From Metabacillus halosaccharovorans (lineage in GTDB: Bacteria > Bacillota > Bacilli > Bacillales > Bacillaceae), in assembly GCF_002019635.1 (NCBI RefSeq), contig NZ_KV917372.1, positions 1,426,001 to 1,490,000 of the forward strand: a stretch of DNA of 64,000 bases, in the 5' to 3' direction. Shown here in pieces: positions 42,898-52,340 of the stretch. A model generated the notes under the pieces. The model was not told where the DNA came from and did no database searches. It saw only the letters and a list, made by a program, of their open reading frames with translations. Numbering within the stretch: the first letter of the stretch is position 1; each line of letters opens with the position of its first letter. The position numbers and the translations under genes are program-made.

Positions 42898-44481
42898 TTA
42901 TTTTGACATCACATGTACCCGATATTCATTAGGAGTTAATCCGACTTGCTTTTTAAACACTTTACTGAAGTATTTTTCATTAGGATATCCAACCTTATAT
43001 GATATTTCATATACTTTTAAATGCGGATTTTCTAAAAGTTCTTTTGCTTTTTCAATTCTAATTTTCGTTAAATAGTTTGTTAATGTTTCATGATATTCTT
43101 GCTTGAACTTTCGGGAAATATATTCACGACTTAAATAAAATCGTTCTGAAATTTCCTGTAAGGTAATATCCTTCTCATAGTTCTTTCGTAAGTAAGCTTC
43201 AATCTCTTGAATACTGTTAGTTTCTTTTTTATACCTCACATCATTTAATAGATGAATTAATTCATAAAATTCCTTCCGCTTTTCTTCTTTAAATTTATTA
43301 AATGAGAATATCCCTTTATCATCCCAATAATTCGTTCCTTTATAAAAAGCCACATCTTCATTCGTATTATATTCTTTCAACCAATTTTTTCTCAAAATCT
43401 CAAACTGCTCTTCCCACACACTTACTTGCTCGTACGAGAGAACATGGTTAGATTCAAGGGCATAAAATATTTTTTGCATAATCTCTTCCATTTGCTCTAT
43501 ACTACTGCTTTGAATAGCCCATTTAATATCTTCGGCGAAATCGAATAAATGCAGGTTGGGGCCTGTAGTAATGTCTTCATAACGTACGATATTATTTCTC
43601 TTAGGACATTCCATCATATTATGTTTGAGTAAAGTTTTTCGTGCAGAATGGTAGGCCTCATTAATTAATGATAAGGACTTTCCAACAAAAAACAGAGCAT
43701 TTATACCACTAAATTTATAGATTTCCGTTTGTATTTTTTTTAGGATCTCTATTTCATTTTTACTATTCCACAAAAGAACGATAATCTCATATTCTTTGTT
43801 TATATTCCGAAAGCAAAAACCACTTTGTTTCGAGCGAACAATTTCATTACTTATATTTAATAAGGTAAAAAAGGCTAAATCTTTATCATTATCAAATTTT
43901 TCGATAATTTTAGGACTAATAAATATTAGGGAGATTGTACACTCAACTTTATTAATGTGAACCCCAAATTCTTTCTTGATTTTTTGAATGGTTTCATCCG
44001 ATATAACATGATTCGCTATAACATTAGAAAAAAGATAATCCCAATAAAGAGGTTTTACCTCATTAATGACTCTATTTGTTTCGTTTGTCGACTCCCTTTG
44101 AAGTGCTTCCTTTTTCCAATCTGATACCGCTCTTTCTAATGTTTCATTAAGCAAGCCGGGGTCAATCGGTTTTAATAAATAATCATAGCTTCCATACGTA
44201 ATGGCGTTTCTCATATAATGAAAATCATCGTAACCGCTGATCACAATGATTTTACTTTTTATTTCATTTTTACTTAGCCATTTTAATAGTTCAATTCCAT
44301 CAAATTTGGGCATATTCATATCTGTGAAGATGATCTCCGGCTGATTCTGAATAATCAGGTTTTGCGCCTCTACTCCATCCTTCGCCTCGAATACTTTTTG
44401 AATACCGAATCTCTTCCATTCTGCTAATAAAAGCAGCCCTTCTCTCACATGTGTTTCATCGTCAATTATGATTGCTTTCAT
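42898..44481 (-). CDS. response regulator with AraC-type DNA-binding domain (YesN-like)
   Basis: 527 residues. The N-terminal receiver domain has the acidic pair DDE (residues 7-9), phospho-acceptor Asp54 (IIFTDMNMP) and Lys in YDYLLKPID. A long middle region of unknown fold follows, then the AraC double helix-turn-helix (YEKDITLQEISERFYLSREYISRKFKQEYHETLTNYLTKIRIEKAKELLENPHLKVYEISYKVGYPNEKYFSKVFKKQVGLTPNEYR). It overlaps the upstream kinase gene by 20 bases. Probably activates the adjacent sugar importer. Confidence 0.9.
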   Translation of the reverse strand: MKAIIIDDETHVREGLLLLAEWKRFGIQKVFEAKDGVEAQNLIIQNQPEIIFTDMNMPKFDGIELLKWLSKNEIKSKIIVISGYDDFHYMRNAITYGSYDYLLKPIDPGLLNETLERAVSDWKKEALQRESTNETNRVINEVKPLYWDYLFSNVIANHVISDETIQKIKKEFGVHINKVECTISLIFISPKIIEKFDNDKDLAFFTLLNISNEIVRSKQSGFCFRNINKEYEIIVLLWNSKNEIEILKKIQTEIYKFSGINALFFVGKSLSLINEAYHSARKTLLKHNMMECPKRNNIVRYEDITTGPNLHLFDFAEDIKWAIQSSSIEQMEEIMQKIFYALESNHVLSYEQVSVWEEQFEILRKNWLKEYNTNEDVAFYKGTNYWDDKGIFSFNKFKEEKRKEFYELIHLLNDVRYKKETNSIQEIEAYLRKNYEKDITLQEISERFYLSREYISRKFKQEYHETLTNYLTKIRIEKAKELLENPHLKVYEISYKVGYPNEKYFSKVFKKQVGLTPNEYRVHVMSK

Positions 44482-46279
44482 TCCCTGGACCTCCCGTTTC
44501 TACCGGAAGTTTTATTGTAACAAAAGTACCTCCGTCTTCATTATTCTCTATTAATAATGATGCTTTTTCACCAAAATAGAGCTTCAAACGTAAGTAAACA
44601 TTTCTCAAGCCTATATTTGCACCACTCAGCTTACTTTGTTGATCTTCGTTTAGTTTTTGATAAATTTCGTTAAGCCTTGTTTCTGTTATTCCGTTTCCAT
44701 TGTCTTGAACTGTCATAACCAATTGACCTTGATCTCTTCTTACAATGATCGTTAAATGACCGATTTTATCATTGCTTCGATCAAAGCCATGCTTAAAATA
44801 GTTTTCAATGATTGGCTGAAGAATCATTTTTGGCACTATAATAAAAGAATCTTCTTTATCAAATGATAAGGTATACTCAAATTGGTCACCAAATCTTTCT
44901 TTTTGAAGTAGTAAAAAGGCCTTTGTGTAATCAATTTCCTTTGTTAAAGGAACAAGATCTTCATCAATATTCATCCCATATCTCATGATCTTCGACAGGT
45001 GAGTAACCAAAGTATAGACTTGTGGTACATTGTTTTTTAATGCCAAAGTACCGATGGACTGCAGGGCATTGTATAAAAAATGAGGATTTAACTGAGATTG
45101 CAATGCCTTTAACTGATTTGTTTTATTTTCAATCTCCAGTTTATATTCTCGATTAATAAGATGATTAATCTTTGCAATCATCTCTTTAAAACGCTCACCA
45201 AGTATACCGATTTCATCATTACCTAGAGAATCAAACTGAACGTTCATATTCCCATTTTCAACCTGTTTTATGTTTTGTAATAATACACGAATGGGCGAGG
45301 TAATTTTAAATGAAACAAATAAAGTTGCCATAATGACAAGGATTAACCCGATTACACCAAATAGGATATTGATTTTAGCTACACTTAATGCACTTTCAAA
45401 AACGGATGTATATGGAATTCTTTTTACCATTATCCAACCACCGGATGATTCATCAAGGGTTTCATAAATCATTAAACCGTGAAAAGAATCCTTCTTCCAT
45501 TCCATCATTCCATTCGGTTTGTTATTCTTTATAAGGCTCGTAATCCATTGTTGGTTCTCATCCACATTATTGTTGGAACGAAAAATCAGCTCTCCTTCAG
45601 GACTTAATAGATAGAATTCCTCTTTATCTTTCACATATAGCTTTTCGGCGATTCCAAGGAGATGCTCTGAGTTTATTTCCAGCGAAATATATCCTAATAG
45701 ATCATCTGACGGCACATCGATTAACGCACGATGCAAAGTAAACATGTCATTTCTTCTGTTAGATTTCTCGCTTATATTCTCTTCCTGTAAAACCTCCATC
45801 GGCTCAATATGAATACGGTAAGGATTGTTTAATGCTTTTTCATACATATCTTGATTCAGGTTTTGATTTAATCGCGAAAAGACGACAGCTGACTTTTTTG
45901 ATACAGAAATATTATGATGATCATCCATCAATGCAATATTCACTCGATTGATGTTCTCTTCAGCATAAAGAATCGTTAAAATAACATTTTTAAAACTTTC
46001 CTTTGCAAGATAATCCTTATCAAAATCAGGATTATTCTTCATATATCTCATAAAGTCGATATTATTATAAAATGATAACGTTAAATTTTTCAGTTCCCCG
46101 ATATACCCTTCAATGTTTAACTTTCCTTGGTAAAGGAGATTGACGTTTTCCGCTACGAATTCATCCTTTAATGACTCTTTCGTATAAAAGTAAGTGATAA
46201 CAATTGAAGTTCCAAATGGAACAATGGTAATTAATAATAACAGAACGATCAGCTTATTGCGTATGCTTGTTTTTTTCAC
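44462..46279 (-). CDS. sensor histidine kinase (YesM-like)
   Basis: 605 residues. Membrane segments at about 10-30 and 302-324 enclose an extracellular sensor (Cache-like) domain, followed by HAMP (SPIRVLLQNIKQVENGNMNVQF), the His_kinase motif ALQSQLNPHFLYNALQSIG (His400) and an ATPase domain (PKMILQPIIENYFKHGF, VQDNGNGI, GLRNVYLRLKLYFG). Such kinases pair with AraC-type response regulators and control sugar transport. It overlaps the response regulator gene by 20 bases. A hairpin at 46326-46352 separates it from the solute-binding gene. Confidence 0.9.
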   Translation of the reverse strand: MKKTSIRNKLIVLLLLITIVPFGTSIVITYFYTKESLKDEFVAENVNLLYQGKLNIEGYIGELKNLTLSFYNNIDFMRYMKNNPDFDKDYLAKESFKNVILTILYAEENINRVNIALMDDHHNISVSKKSAVVFSRLNQNLNQDMYEKALNNPYRIHIEPMEVLQEENISEKSNRRNDMFTLHRALIDVPSDDLLGYISLEINSEHLLGIAEKLYVKDKEEFYLLSPEGELIFRSNNNVDENQQWITSLIKNNKPNGMMEWKKDSFHGLMIYETLDESSGGWIMVKRIPYTSVFESALSVAKINILFGVIGLILVIMATLFVSFKITSPIRVLLQNIKQVENGNMNVQFDSLGNDEIGILGERFKEMIAKINHLINREYKLEIENKTNQLKALQSQLNPHFLYNALQSIGTLALKNNVPQVYTLVTHLSKIMRYGMNIDEDLVPLTKEIDYTKAFLLLQKERFGDQFEYTLSFDKEDSFIIVPKMILQPIIENYFKHGFDRSNDKIGHLTIIVRRDQGQLVMTVQDNGNGITETRLNEIYQKLNEDQQSKLSGANIGLRNVYLRLKLYFGEKASLLIENNEDGGTFVTIKLPVETGGPGNESNHN

Positions 46280-46325
46280 TGGGGAACCTCCAATCTTAAA
46301 GAATGTACCAACTATTATAGGTGAA

Positions 46326-46352
46326 AAAGCATGCCTATGATAGACATGCTTT
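46326..46352 (-). terminator. intercistronic hairpin between solute-binding protein and kinase genes
   Basis: AAAGCATG / CATGCTTT, with CTAT / ATAG continuing the stem after one mismatch. On the minus strand TTTTTC follows. It may be a partial terminator that lowers expression of the two-component genes relative to the transporter genes. Confidence 0.65.
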
Positions 46353-46364
46353 CGTCAAACCTTA

Positions 46365-47651
46365 TTATTTCATATTATCCCATGTTGCTTGGAATTTTTC
46401 TAATGCTTCATCAAACGTAATTTTACCTGCTGCATATTCCTGGATTGTAGCAGCGAATTCTTTGTTTGCTCCATCCGGCCATCTGAACCAGTTCCAAGAA
46501 ATTGTTTTTTCCTCTTTAGAGTATTCTAAGATTGATTGACCTAAGTCACCTAAACCAGAAGCTTCGATATTATCGAATGCTGGAATAAACGCGAATTCTT
46601 CTGTGATATAACGTTTACCAGTTTCAGAAGATACCATCCAGTTTAAGAATGTTTTCGCTTCTTCTAAATGTTCAGAGTTTTTGTTTAATACCCAGTTATT
46701 AGGTACTCCTACTGGTAATCTATCAGCACCCTCTTCATCATTTAATGGGATTGGTAAGAAGCCCATATTGATTTCAGGATTGATTTCAGTAATCATATTT
46801 TCAGTCCAGTTACCTTGTTGCAGCATTGCTGCTTCACCTGACGCAAATAATGTTACTTGAGTATTGTAATCAGTTGTAATTGGGTTACCTACTGCATTTT
46901 TCACTTCTAGATCAACAATATCCTTGAATTGTTTGAATTGCTCGTTACCAACAAATTTTGCAGAACCATCGTTTAAGCCTGCAATAAAGCTTTCTGGATC
47001 ATCTTGTTGTGCAAATGGAATATTCATTAAGTGTTGACCAATTACCCACCACTCACCATAACCGGCAGAAAATGCTTTGATTCCAGCTGCATCAAGTTTC
47101 TTAACAGCATCTTTTAATTCAGAAAGAGTTTTTGGAGGTTCAGTGATACCTGCTTTTTCAAATAAATCTTTGTTATAAATAAATCCATATCCTTCAAGAT
47201 TTACTGGCATACCGTAAAGCTTTCCATCTGCATCTGTTGTTGGAACTTTACCGATAGGAAGTACATGCTCTGCCCATGGTTCGTTAGAAAGATCTGCTAA
47301 GTGCTCTTTCCAAAGTTCTAATTCTTTAAATCCACCGTTATTGAAGATATCCGGCTCTTCACCTGACGCAAATTTTGCTTTTAAAGCAGCGCCGTAGTCA
47401 GCACCACCACCAACAGTTTCAAGTTTCACTTTAATATTTGGGTGCTCTGCTTCGAATTCTTTAATCATTTCTTGAAGCTGATCAGCAATCTCAACTTTAA
47501 ATTGGAATAAGTTCAATGTAACTACATCACCATCACCAGAACCTGAATCGTTGTTCCCTTCAGATGAGCTTTCCTTGTTACTCGAATTACACCCCGCTAA
47601 AATACCTAATACTAATAAGAAAGACATACCTAATAGCAAAAGCTTTTTCAT
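46365..47651 (-). CDS. sugar ABC transporter solute-binding lipoprotein
   Basis: 428 residues. Lipoprotein signal with lipobox LAGC (Cys21) and a Ser/Gly/Asp-rich linker, then the family 1 extracellular-binding fold (VTLNLFQFKVEIADQLQEMIKEFEAEHPNIKVKLE, LKAKFASGEEPDIFNNGGF, AAMLQQGNWTENMI, FLNWMVSSETGKRY). It captures an oligosaccharide outside the membrane for the two permeases encoded upstream. Third gene of the unit, followed by the YesM/YesN pair. The substrate is unknown. Confidence 0.9.
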   Translation of the reverse strand: MKKLLLLGMSFLLVLGILAGCNSSNKESSSEGNNDSGSGDGDVVTLNLFQFKVEIADQLQEMIKEFEAEHPNIKVKLETVGGGADYGAALKAKFASGEEPDIFNNGGFKELELWKEHLADLSNEPWAEHVLPIGKVPTTDADGKLYGMPVNLEGYGFIYNKDLFEKAGITEPPKTLSELKDAVKKLDAAGIKAFSAGYGEWWVIGQHLMNIPFAQQDDPESFIAGLNDGSAKFVGNEQFKQFKDIVDLEVKNAVGNPITTDYNTQVTLFASGEAAMLQQGNWTENMITEINPEINMGFLPIPLNDEEGADRLPVGVPNNWVLNKNSEHLEEAKTFLNWMVSSETGKRYITEEFAFIPAFDNIEASGLGDLGQSILEYSKEEKTISWNWFRWPDGANKEFAATIQEYAAGKITFDEALEKFQATWDNMK

Positions 47652-47699
47652 GATAAAATGACCTCCCCAATCTTATCTTTTTTATTTTATATGAATCTG

Positions 47700-47721
47700 C
47701 ATGGCTAGGCATTTAGCCATG
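47700..47721 (-). other. intergenic hairpin between permease and solute-binding protein genes
   Basis: CATGGCTA - GGCATT - TAGCCATG without a strong T-run. Such hairpins often stabilise the downstream solute-binding protein mRNA, allowing more binding protein than permease. Confidence 0.45.
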
Positions 47722-47731
47722 AGATTATATA

Positions 47732-48559
47732 CTACTTAATAGATCCTGCAGCAATCCCTTTAATTATGTGTTTTTGCAGGAATAAGAAGAACACAATAAC
47801 TGGTGCTATACCTAAAACTAATGCCGCTAACCCCATATCCCATTGTTTCGTATATTGAGCGAAGAAAGAACTTGTCGCTAACGGGATTGTTCTTAATTCT
47901 GCATCCTGCAACACAAGTAATGGCAGAAGATAATCATTCCAAATCCATAATGTGTTTAAGATGATAACGGTTACAGTTATTGGTTTTAATAATGGGAAAA
48001 CAATTCTCCAAAACACACCAAACTGTGTACATCCATCTACTCTAGCAGACTCCTCGATTTCCATAGGAATTGTTTTAACAAAACCATGGTATAAGAACAG
48101 TGATAGAGAAACCCCAAATCCAAAATACATAATGACAATACCAGGTATACTATTCATAATCCCAAGTGTTCCACCTAATTTCATTAGTGGTATCATAACT
48201 GTTTGGAAGGGAATCACCATTGCTGACACAAAGAAGATAAACAATATTTTACTTAACTTTCCAGGTGTTCTCACCATTTTCCAAGCTGCCATCGAACTAA
48301 TGAGAACAATGCCAGCAATACTAAATACGGTAATAATGAGAGAGTTTAGAAATGCATCCTGAAAACTAAGAATATCCCAAACTTTTGTATAGTTACTAAA
48401 TAGAATTTCTTTCGGAAGTGCAGCTGCATCAATTAATATTTCCGAAAATCCTTTTACAGAATTAATTAATACAAAGTAAAATGGTACTAAAAAGATTAAG
48501 GCAAGCATAATGGCTATGATCTCTAGTAAAAATGTTCGCTTTGTATAGCCTTTATTCAT
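47732..48559 (-). CDS. carbohydrate ABC transporter permease
   Basis: 275 residues, six membrane segments, MalG-type. The EAA loop is visible (KTIPMEIEESARVDGCTQFGVFWRIVFPLLKPI). It pairs with the permease encoded just upstream, whose stop codon overlaps its start (TAATG), and needs an ATPase encoded elsewhere. Start behind AAAGGAGGTTGAAGCAT. Confidence 0.9.
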   Translation of the reverse strand: MNKGYTKRTFLLEIIAIMLALIFLVPFYFVLINSVKGFSEILIDAAALPKEILFSNYTKVWDILSFQDAFLNSLIITVFSIAGIVLISSMAAWKMVRTPGKLSKILFIFFVSAMVIPFQTVMIPLMKLGGTLGIMNSIPGIVIMYFGFGVSLSLFLYHGFVKTIPMEIEESARVDGCTQFGVFWRIVFPLLKPITVTVIILNTLWIWNDYLLPLLVLQDAELRTIPLATSSFFAQYTKQWDMGLAALVLGIAPVIVFFLFLQKHIIKGIAAGSIK

Positions 48560-49515
48560 TATGCTTCAACCTCCTTTTTCTTCGTGAATGTTACTTGAAG
48601 TGTTGTAAACACGGCTACTACAATAAAGAATAGAATCGATTTTGCTGTCCCCAGTCCATACCTGTTATTCATGAATGCTTCCTGGTATATATTAATAGCA
48701 ACTGATTCGGTTGAATTAAATGGTCCCCCACCTGTTAAAGAAAGATTCAAGTCAAAGATTTTAAATGCCATTGAAATTGTCAGGAAGAAACAAATCGTAA
48801 AGGCAGGTAAGATTAATGGAATAATGATCTTCGTTAATAATGACCAATTTGTTGCACCATCCATTTTTGCCGCTTCTAATAAGGAAGTATCAACCCCTTG
48901 TAGTGCAGCAATATAAATGACCATCATATAGCCGCTGATTTGCCATGCAAATACAATCACAATTCCCCAGAAAGCTGTAGCTTCATCTCCAAGCCAAGGT
49001 AACTTAAAGAATCCGATGTCAGTCATGTTTCCAATTGATGCAAACCCTTTAACAAAGATAAACTGCCATATAAATCCTAGTAATAAACCACCAATTACAT
49101 TTGGAATGAAAAATACAGTTCGTAATATATTCTTTGTTTTTAATGCTGCATTCAGTAATAAAGCAAAGCCAAAACCTATAATATTACTGATTAAAACGGC
49201 AGCAAACATAAATTTTGTTGTAAAGATAAATGAATTAAAGAACTTTTGATCATCTGTGAAGATTTTTATATAGTTTTCTAATCCAACCCATTCAACTGCT
49301 GAACTCACTCCGTTCCATGATGTGAAAGAATAATATACCCCCATAAAAAAAGGAATAATTTGAATTAGAACAAAAAATAAAACCGCCGGCCCCACAAATG
49401 CTGCGTACCCTAAAGCTTTTTTCAACTTAGGACTCTTGTTAGTTTTTATTTCCTGTTTCACATGTGCTTCTTTTGTCGCCAAGGTATTTGCATTTATTTT
49501 GGCACTCATGTTCAT
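48559..49515 (-). CDS. sugar ABC transporter permease
   Basis: About 318 residues from an ATG at 49515 (MNMSAKINAN); GTG, TTG and ATG codons at 49524-49509 compete, and AGGTGG supports 49515. MalF-type with six membrane segments after a 35-residue cytoplasmic tail. EAA loop GVDTSLLEAAKMDGATNWSLLTKIIIPLILPA. First gene of the unit. Two cre-like sites upstream suggest CcpA control. Confidence 0.88.
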   Translation of the reverse strand: MNMSAKINANTLATKEAHVKQEIKTNKSPKLKKALGYAAFVGPAVLFFVLIQIIPFFMGVYYSFTSWNGVSSAVEWVGLENYIKIFTDDQKFFNSFIFTTKFMFAAVLISNIIGFGFALLLNAALKTKNILRTVFFIPNVIGGLLLGFIWQFIFVKGFASIGNMTDIGFFKLPWLGDEATAFWGIVIVFAWQISGYMMVIYIAALQGVDTSLLEAAKMDGATNWSLLTKIIIPLILPAFTICFFLTISMAFKIFDLNLSLTGGGPFNSTESVAINIYQEAFMNNRYGLGTAKSILFFIVVAVFTTLQVTFTKKKEVEA

Positions 49516-49533
49516 CAACACCACCTAGTACTT

Positions 49534-49549
49534 TTGTAATCGCTTGCTT
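49534..49549. promoter_or_regulatory. CcpA cre-like site
   Basis: On the minus strand AAGCAAGCGATTACAA matches WTGNAARCGNWWWCAW at 15 of 16 positions. A second site at 49555-49570 (TTGGAAACGCTTTATA, 14 of 16) is 21 bases away. Confidence 0.6.
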
Positions 49550-49554
49550 TTGAT

Positions 49555-49570
49555 TATAAAGCGTTTCCAA
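49555..49570. promoter_or_regulatory. second cre-like site
   Basis: Minus strand TTGGAAACGCTTTATA, 14 of 16 to the cre consensus. Two helical turns from the first site. Confidence 0.45.
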
Positions 49571-49674
49571 CAAAGGTGCGATCAACTGTATTGACTAAAA
49601 AGGTGCATTATATTGATCTTTGTTCAATGTGTATACTAAGATAAGAGATTTTGGAAGAACACCACTTGGAAAGT

Positions 49675-49820
49675 GCTGAAGGACAAACTGCGATAGGCTT
49701 TACGGGTCAGAAGTCCTTTAAAAGGGAGATAAAGGACTTTTGATGAAGGCTTCATACGTCCTATGTCTTTCATCCAGGTTCTAAAGGACTTTTAATATGA
49801 ATTTCATAGGCGAAATGTCC
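49675..49820. repeat. three imperfect ~52-bp GGAC...GTCC hairpin repeats
   Basis: GGAC occurs at 49681, 49734 and 49786 (spacing 53 and 52), each time after A-rich AAAG or GAAG and closing with GTCC 28-36 bases on (AAGTCCTTT, ACGTCCTAT, ATGTCCTCT). Units 2 and 3 share AAAGGACTTTT and contain inner TGAA/TTCA arms. It lies between the DeoR gene terminator and the ABC transporter promoter region. Function unknown. Confidence 0.6.
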
Positions 49821-49846
49821 TCTCATTCATGAGAGCACTAATAAAA

Positions 49847-49873
49847 AATGCTTCCCTCATAAAAGGAAGCATT
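49847..49873 (-). terminator. terminator of the DeoR-family gene
   Basis: AATGCTTCC / GGAAGCATT, T-run TTTTTTA on the minus strand. Confidence 0.85.
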
Positions 49874-49891
49874 CTTTACGATGTTCTTCAC

Positions 49892-50638
49892 TTACACCTT
49901 CAACATTTCAGTTATTCTTTGATAACGATCTAATTCAATTGTATCATTTTCATTTGTTATAACTTTTACTTGATCCAGCTCTGCAAACTTTGAAAAAGAT
50001 ACTTCACCAAACTTTGTGTGATCAGCTAAAATATAACTCTCTCTCGCTAATGAAATAGCTCTTTCTTTAATTTGTGCTTCATCAGGATCTGGAGTTGTTA
50101 ATCCCAGTTCATAATGAATGGCATTTGTTCCAATAAAGCACTTATCAAAGCGGTAGTTTTTAATGCTTTCATATGCTGCACGACCAATAGTCGCCTTCGT
50201 TACTTTTTTTACAAACCCGCCAATTAAATAGGTTGTTATATCTTTTTCAAGTAATGCATTTAGATGGTCTGTCCCGTTTGTGACAACGACTAGATCCTTC
50301 TGTTTTAAAAATTGGATCATTTGGAAAGTTGTTGTACCAGCATCAAGATAGATGCATTCTCCGTCAAAGACTAATTGTGCTGCATACTTTGCTATACTTT
50401 CTTTTTCAGCCAGATTTTTCGTTGTTTTCTCTGAGACACTTAGTTCAGATCGTTTTCGTTGTAGTAAGGACGCACCGCCATGTACACGTTTTAAATAGTT
50501 TTGCTTTTCTAATTGATCAAGATCTCGTCTTAGGGTTGATTCAGATGTTGATGTTAAATCAACAAGCTCTTGAAGTTTGACATTTTCCTTTTCTTTTAAT
50601 AAGTCTATTATGAGTTTATGTCGTTCTGAAATAAGCAA
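49892..50638 (-). CDS. DeoR family transcriptional regulator
   Basis: 248 residues. It starts with TTG at 50638 behind CAGGAGGAAACTAC. N-terminal winged helix (RHKLIIDLLKEKENVKLQELVDLTSTSESTLRRDLDQLEKQNYLKRVHGGA) and C-terminal sugar-phosphate sensor domain with IYLDAGTTTFQM, VVVTNGTDHL, YLIGGF and CFIGTNAIHYELGLTTPDPDEAQIK. It resembles FruR/LacR-type regulators, but no kinase gene is adjacent. It follows the AraN-like gene on the same strand behind a terminator. Confidence 0.88.
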   Translation of the reverse strand: MLISERHKLIIDLLKEKENVKLQELVDLTSTSESTLRRDLDQLEKQNYLKRVHGGASLLQRKRSELSVSEKTTKNLAEKESIAKYAAQLVFDGECIYLDAGTTTFQMIQFLKQKDLVVVTNGTDHLNALLEKDITTYLIGGFVKKVTKATIGRAAYESIKNYRFDKCFIGTNAIHYELGLTTPDPDEAQIKERAISLARESYILADHTKFGEVSFSKFAELDQVKVITNENDTIELDRYQRITEMLKV

Positions 50639-50818
50639 GTAGTTTCCTCCTGGAATATAGTTTTACCCTAATAATTTGTTCTTCAATGTAAATGATAATA
50701 TTAGTATATAAAATAATTTAAAAAATAACATAACAGACGTCTTTTACATTGACAAAAACCAAGAAACTCAAGACTTCATCATTGAAGATCTATCCCCCTA
50801 ATTCGCTACAGTCATAAC

Positions 50819-50850
50819 AAAAGGATTGAGGGCAGCCCCTCAATCCTTTT
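50819..50850 (-). terminator. terminator after the araN-like gene
   Basis: Perfect stem AAAAGGATTGAGGG / CCCTCAATCCTTTT around CAGC. Confidence 0.85.
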
Positions 50851-50854
50851 ATTT

Positions 50855-52189
50855 TTAGTTCATTTTACTTTCAACTGTCTCTTGTGCCTTTTTTAATGCC
50901 TCGTCAGCTGTCTCTGATTGTTGTCTTAATACATTATTAAATACATTAGTATTTATTTCAGTTCCAACATCAGGAGTATATTCTGTGATATTAACAGCAT
51001 TGATTTCATCCTTGATGTCATTTAATGTATCAAATAAATCATGACCAAAGTATTGATAATATTGGTTATCGGCTAATACTTCTTCACTTTCCCATACATC
51101 ATGGCGAGGAGGATCAAATCCAAGAACAGTCCAAAGTTTAATATTTGCTTCTTTAGAAAGTTTTGCAAACGCTAAGAATTCTTGAGCCAATTCAGGATTT
51201 TCCGATTGATTTGTTACAACAGTACCTGTACCACCCATCCCCGCTGAGCGTTTACCTCCTTCTTCCCAAGCAGGCATTGGACGAACAACAATCTTACCTT
51301 TTAGATCAGGCATGTAGTCAAGAAATCTTCCCATGTACCACATCGGCATACCAATGGCAGCTTGACCACCATCATTCATAAATTGATAAAATTCTTCTGC
51401 GTGAGGTGCTGCACCTGGCATTACTTCAGCAATCTTATCTTCGTATACGATGTCATGTAAATATTGAAGGGTATCCACATTTTCTTCATTATAAATCGTA
51501 AGTTCTCCATCCTTGTTAAAGAAATCAGAATCACGTTGGGATATCATGGACCAGTAAGGAATATAATCCTCTGTTGAGACAGATGTCATAATTGCATCAG
51601 TTTTAGCAACAACTTGTTTACCAGCTTCTCTAAAGTCCTCCCACGTTTTGATAGATTCGATATCTACTCCTGCTGCATCCATAATTTCTTTATTGTAATA
51701 CATAACAGATGCACCCACATGTGTTGGCAAACCGTAATAATTTCCATCTTTTGAATAAATCTCAAAACGTGATGTTACAAAATTATCAAATTCCGGCTCT
51801 ATATAATCATTCATTGGCAATATCTGTGGTTCACCTTTTAAAAAGTTTGGAAACTTACCAATTTCAATATCAGCTATATCAGGTGCGCCCTTACCAGATT
51901 GTAATGCCATTAATAGATTTGTATGCATATTATCAAATGGATACACTTCTGCTTTTAATTTAATAGGCTTGTCTGGGTTTGCCTCATTCCAACGAGGTAC
52001 AGCATCCTCAAAAAAAGCCAAATGCAATTCGTTAAATGACCAAAATGTAAGTTCTGTTGCATTTTCTACATCATCACCAATAACCTTAGTTTCTTCCGCT
52101 CCCCCTGAGCTTGATTGACCGCCACTACATGCCACCAATAACAGTGCCATGATTCCACAAAGAAATGATAGTAGTGATTTCTTTTTCAT
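50855..52189 (-). CDS. AraN-like arabino-oligosaccharide-binding lipoprotein
   Basis: 444 residues. Lipobox LVAC with Cys21. Family 1 binding fold, with segments that recall B. subtilis AraN: ELTFWSFNELH, YGLPTHVGASVMYYNKEIMDAAGVD, GRFLDYMPDLKGKIVVRPMPAWEEGGKRSAGMGGTGTVV, and KLWTVLGFDPPRHDVW. It would capture arabinose-containing oligosaccharides for the two permeases encoded upstream. A cre-like site is at 52294-52309. Unusually, a DUF624 gene lies between it and the permeases. Start behind GGGGGATGTTGG. Confidence 0.82.
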   Translation of the reverse strand: MKKKSLLSFLCGIMALLLVACSGGQSSSGGAEETKVIGDDVENATELTFWSFNELHLAFFEDAVPRWNEANPDKPIKLKAEVYPFDNMHTNLLMALQSGKGAPDIADIEIGKFPNFLKGEPQILPMNDYIEPEFDNFVTSRFEIYSKDGNYYGLPTHVGASVMYYNKEIMDAAGVDIESIKTWEDFREAGKQVVAKTDAIMTSVSTEDYIPYWSMISQRDSDFFNKDGELTIYNEENVDTLQYLHDIVYEDKIAEVMPGAAPHAEEFYQFMNDGGQAAIGMPMWYMGRFLDYMPDLKGKIVVRPMPAWEEGGKRSAGMGGTGTVVTNQSENPELAQEFLAFAKLSKEANIKLWTVLGFDPPRHDVWESEEVLADNQYYQYFGHDLFDTLNDIKDEINAVNITEYTPDVGTEINTNVFNNVLRQQSETADEALKKAQETVESKMN

Positions 52190-52293
52190 CCAACATCCCC
52201 CTTAATTTAAGTTTACATATGCATTTCCCGGTTTTCCCTCTATTTTTTTGAGAATCACCTCCCCAAAAATATTGACTATTATTCAAAGTATGA

Positions 52294-52309
52294 ATAATAA
52301 CGCTTACAA
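52294..52309. promoter_or_regulatory. cre-like site before the araN-like gene
   Basis: Minus strand TTGTAAGCGTTATTAT, 15 of 16 to WTGNAARCGNWWWCAW, 105 bases before the start codon. Suggests a separate CcpA-controlled promoter for the binding protein. Confidence 0.5.
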
Positions 52310-52340
52310 ACCTGTGTGACCAGCTTTCTTCACCCACTAA

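Noticed and set aside
47952-48362. A 136-codon plus-strand frame inside a sugar permease gene
   Set aside because: Antisense shadow; the permease EAA loop and overlap with its partner gene are unambiguous.
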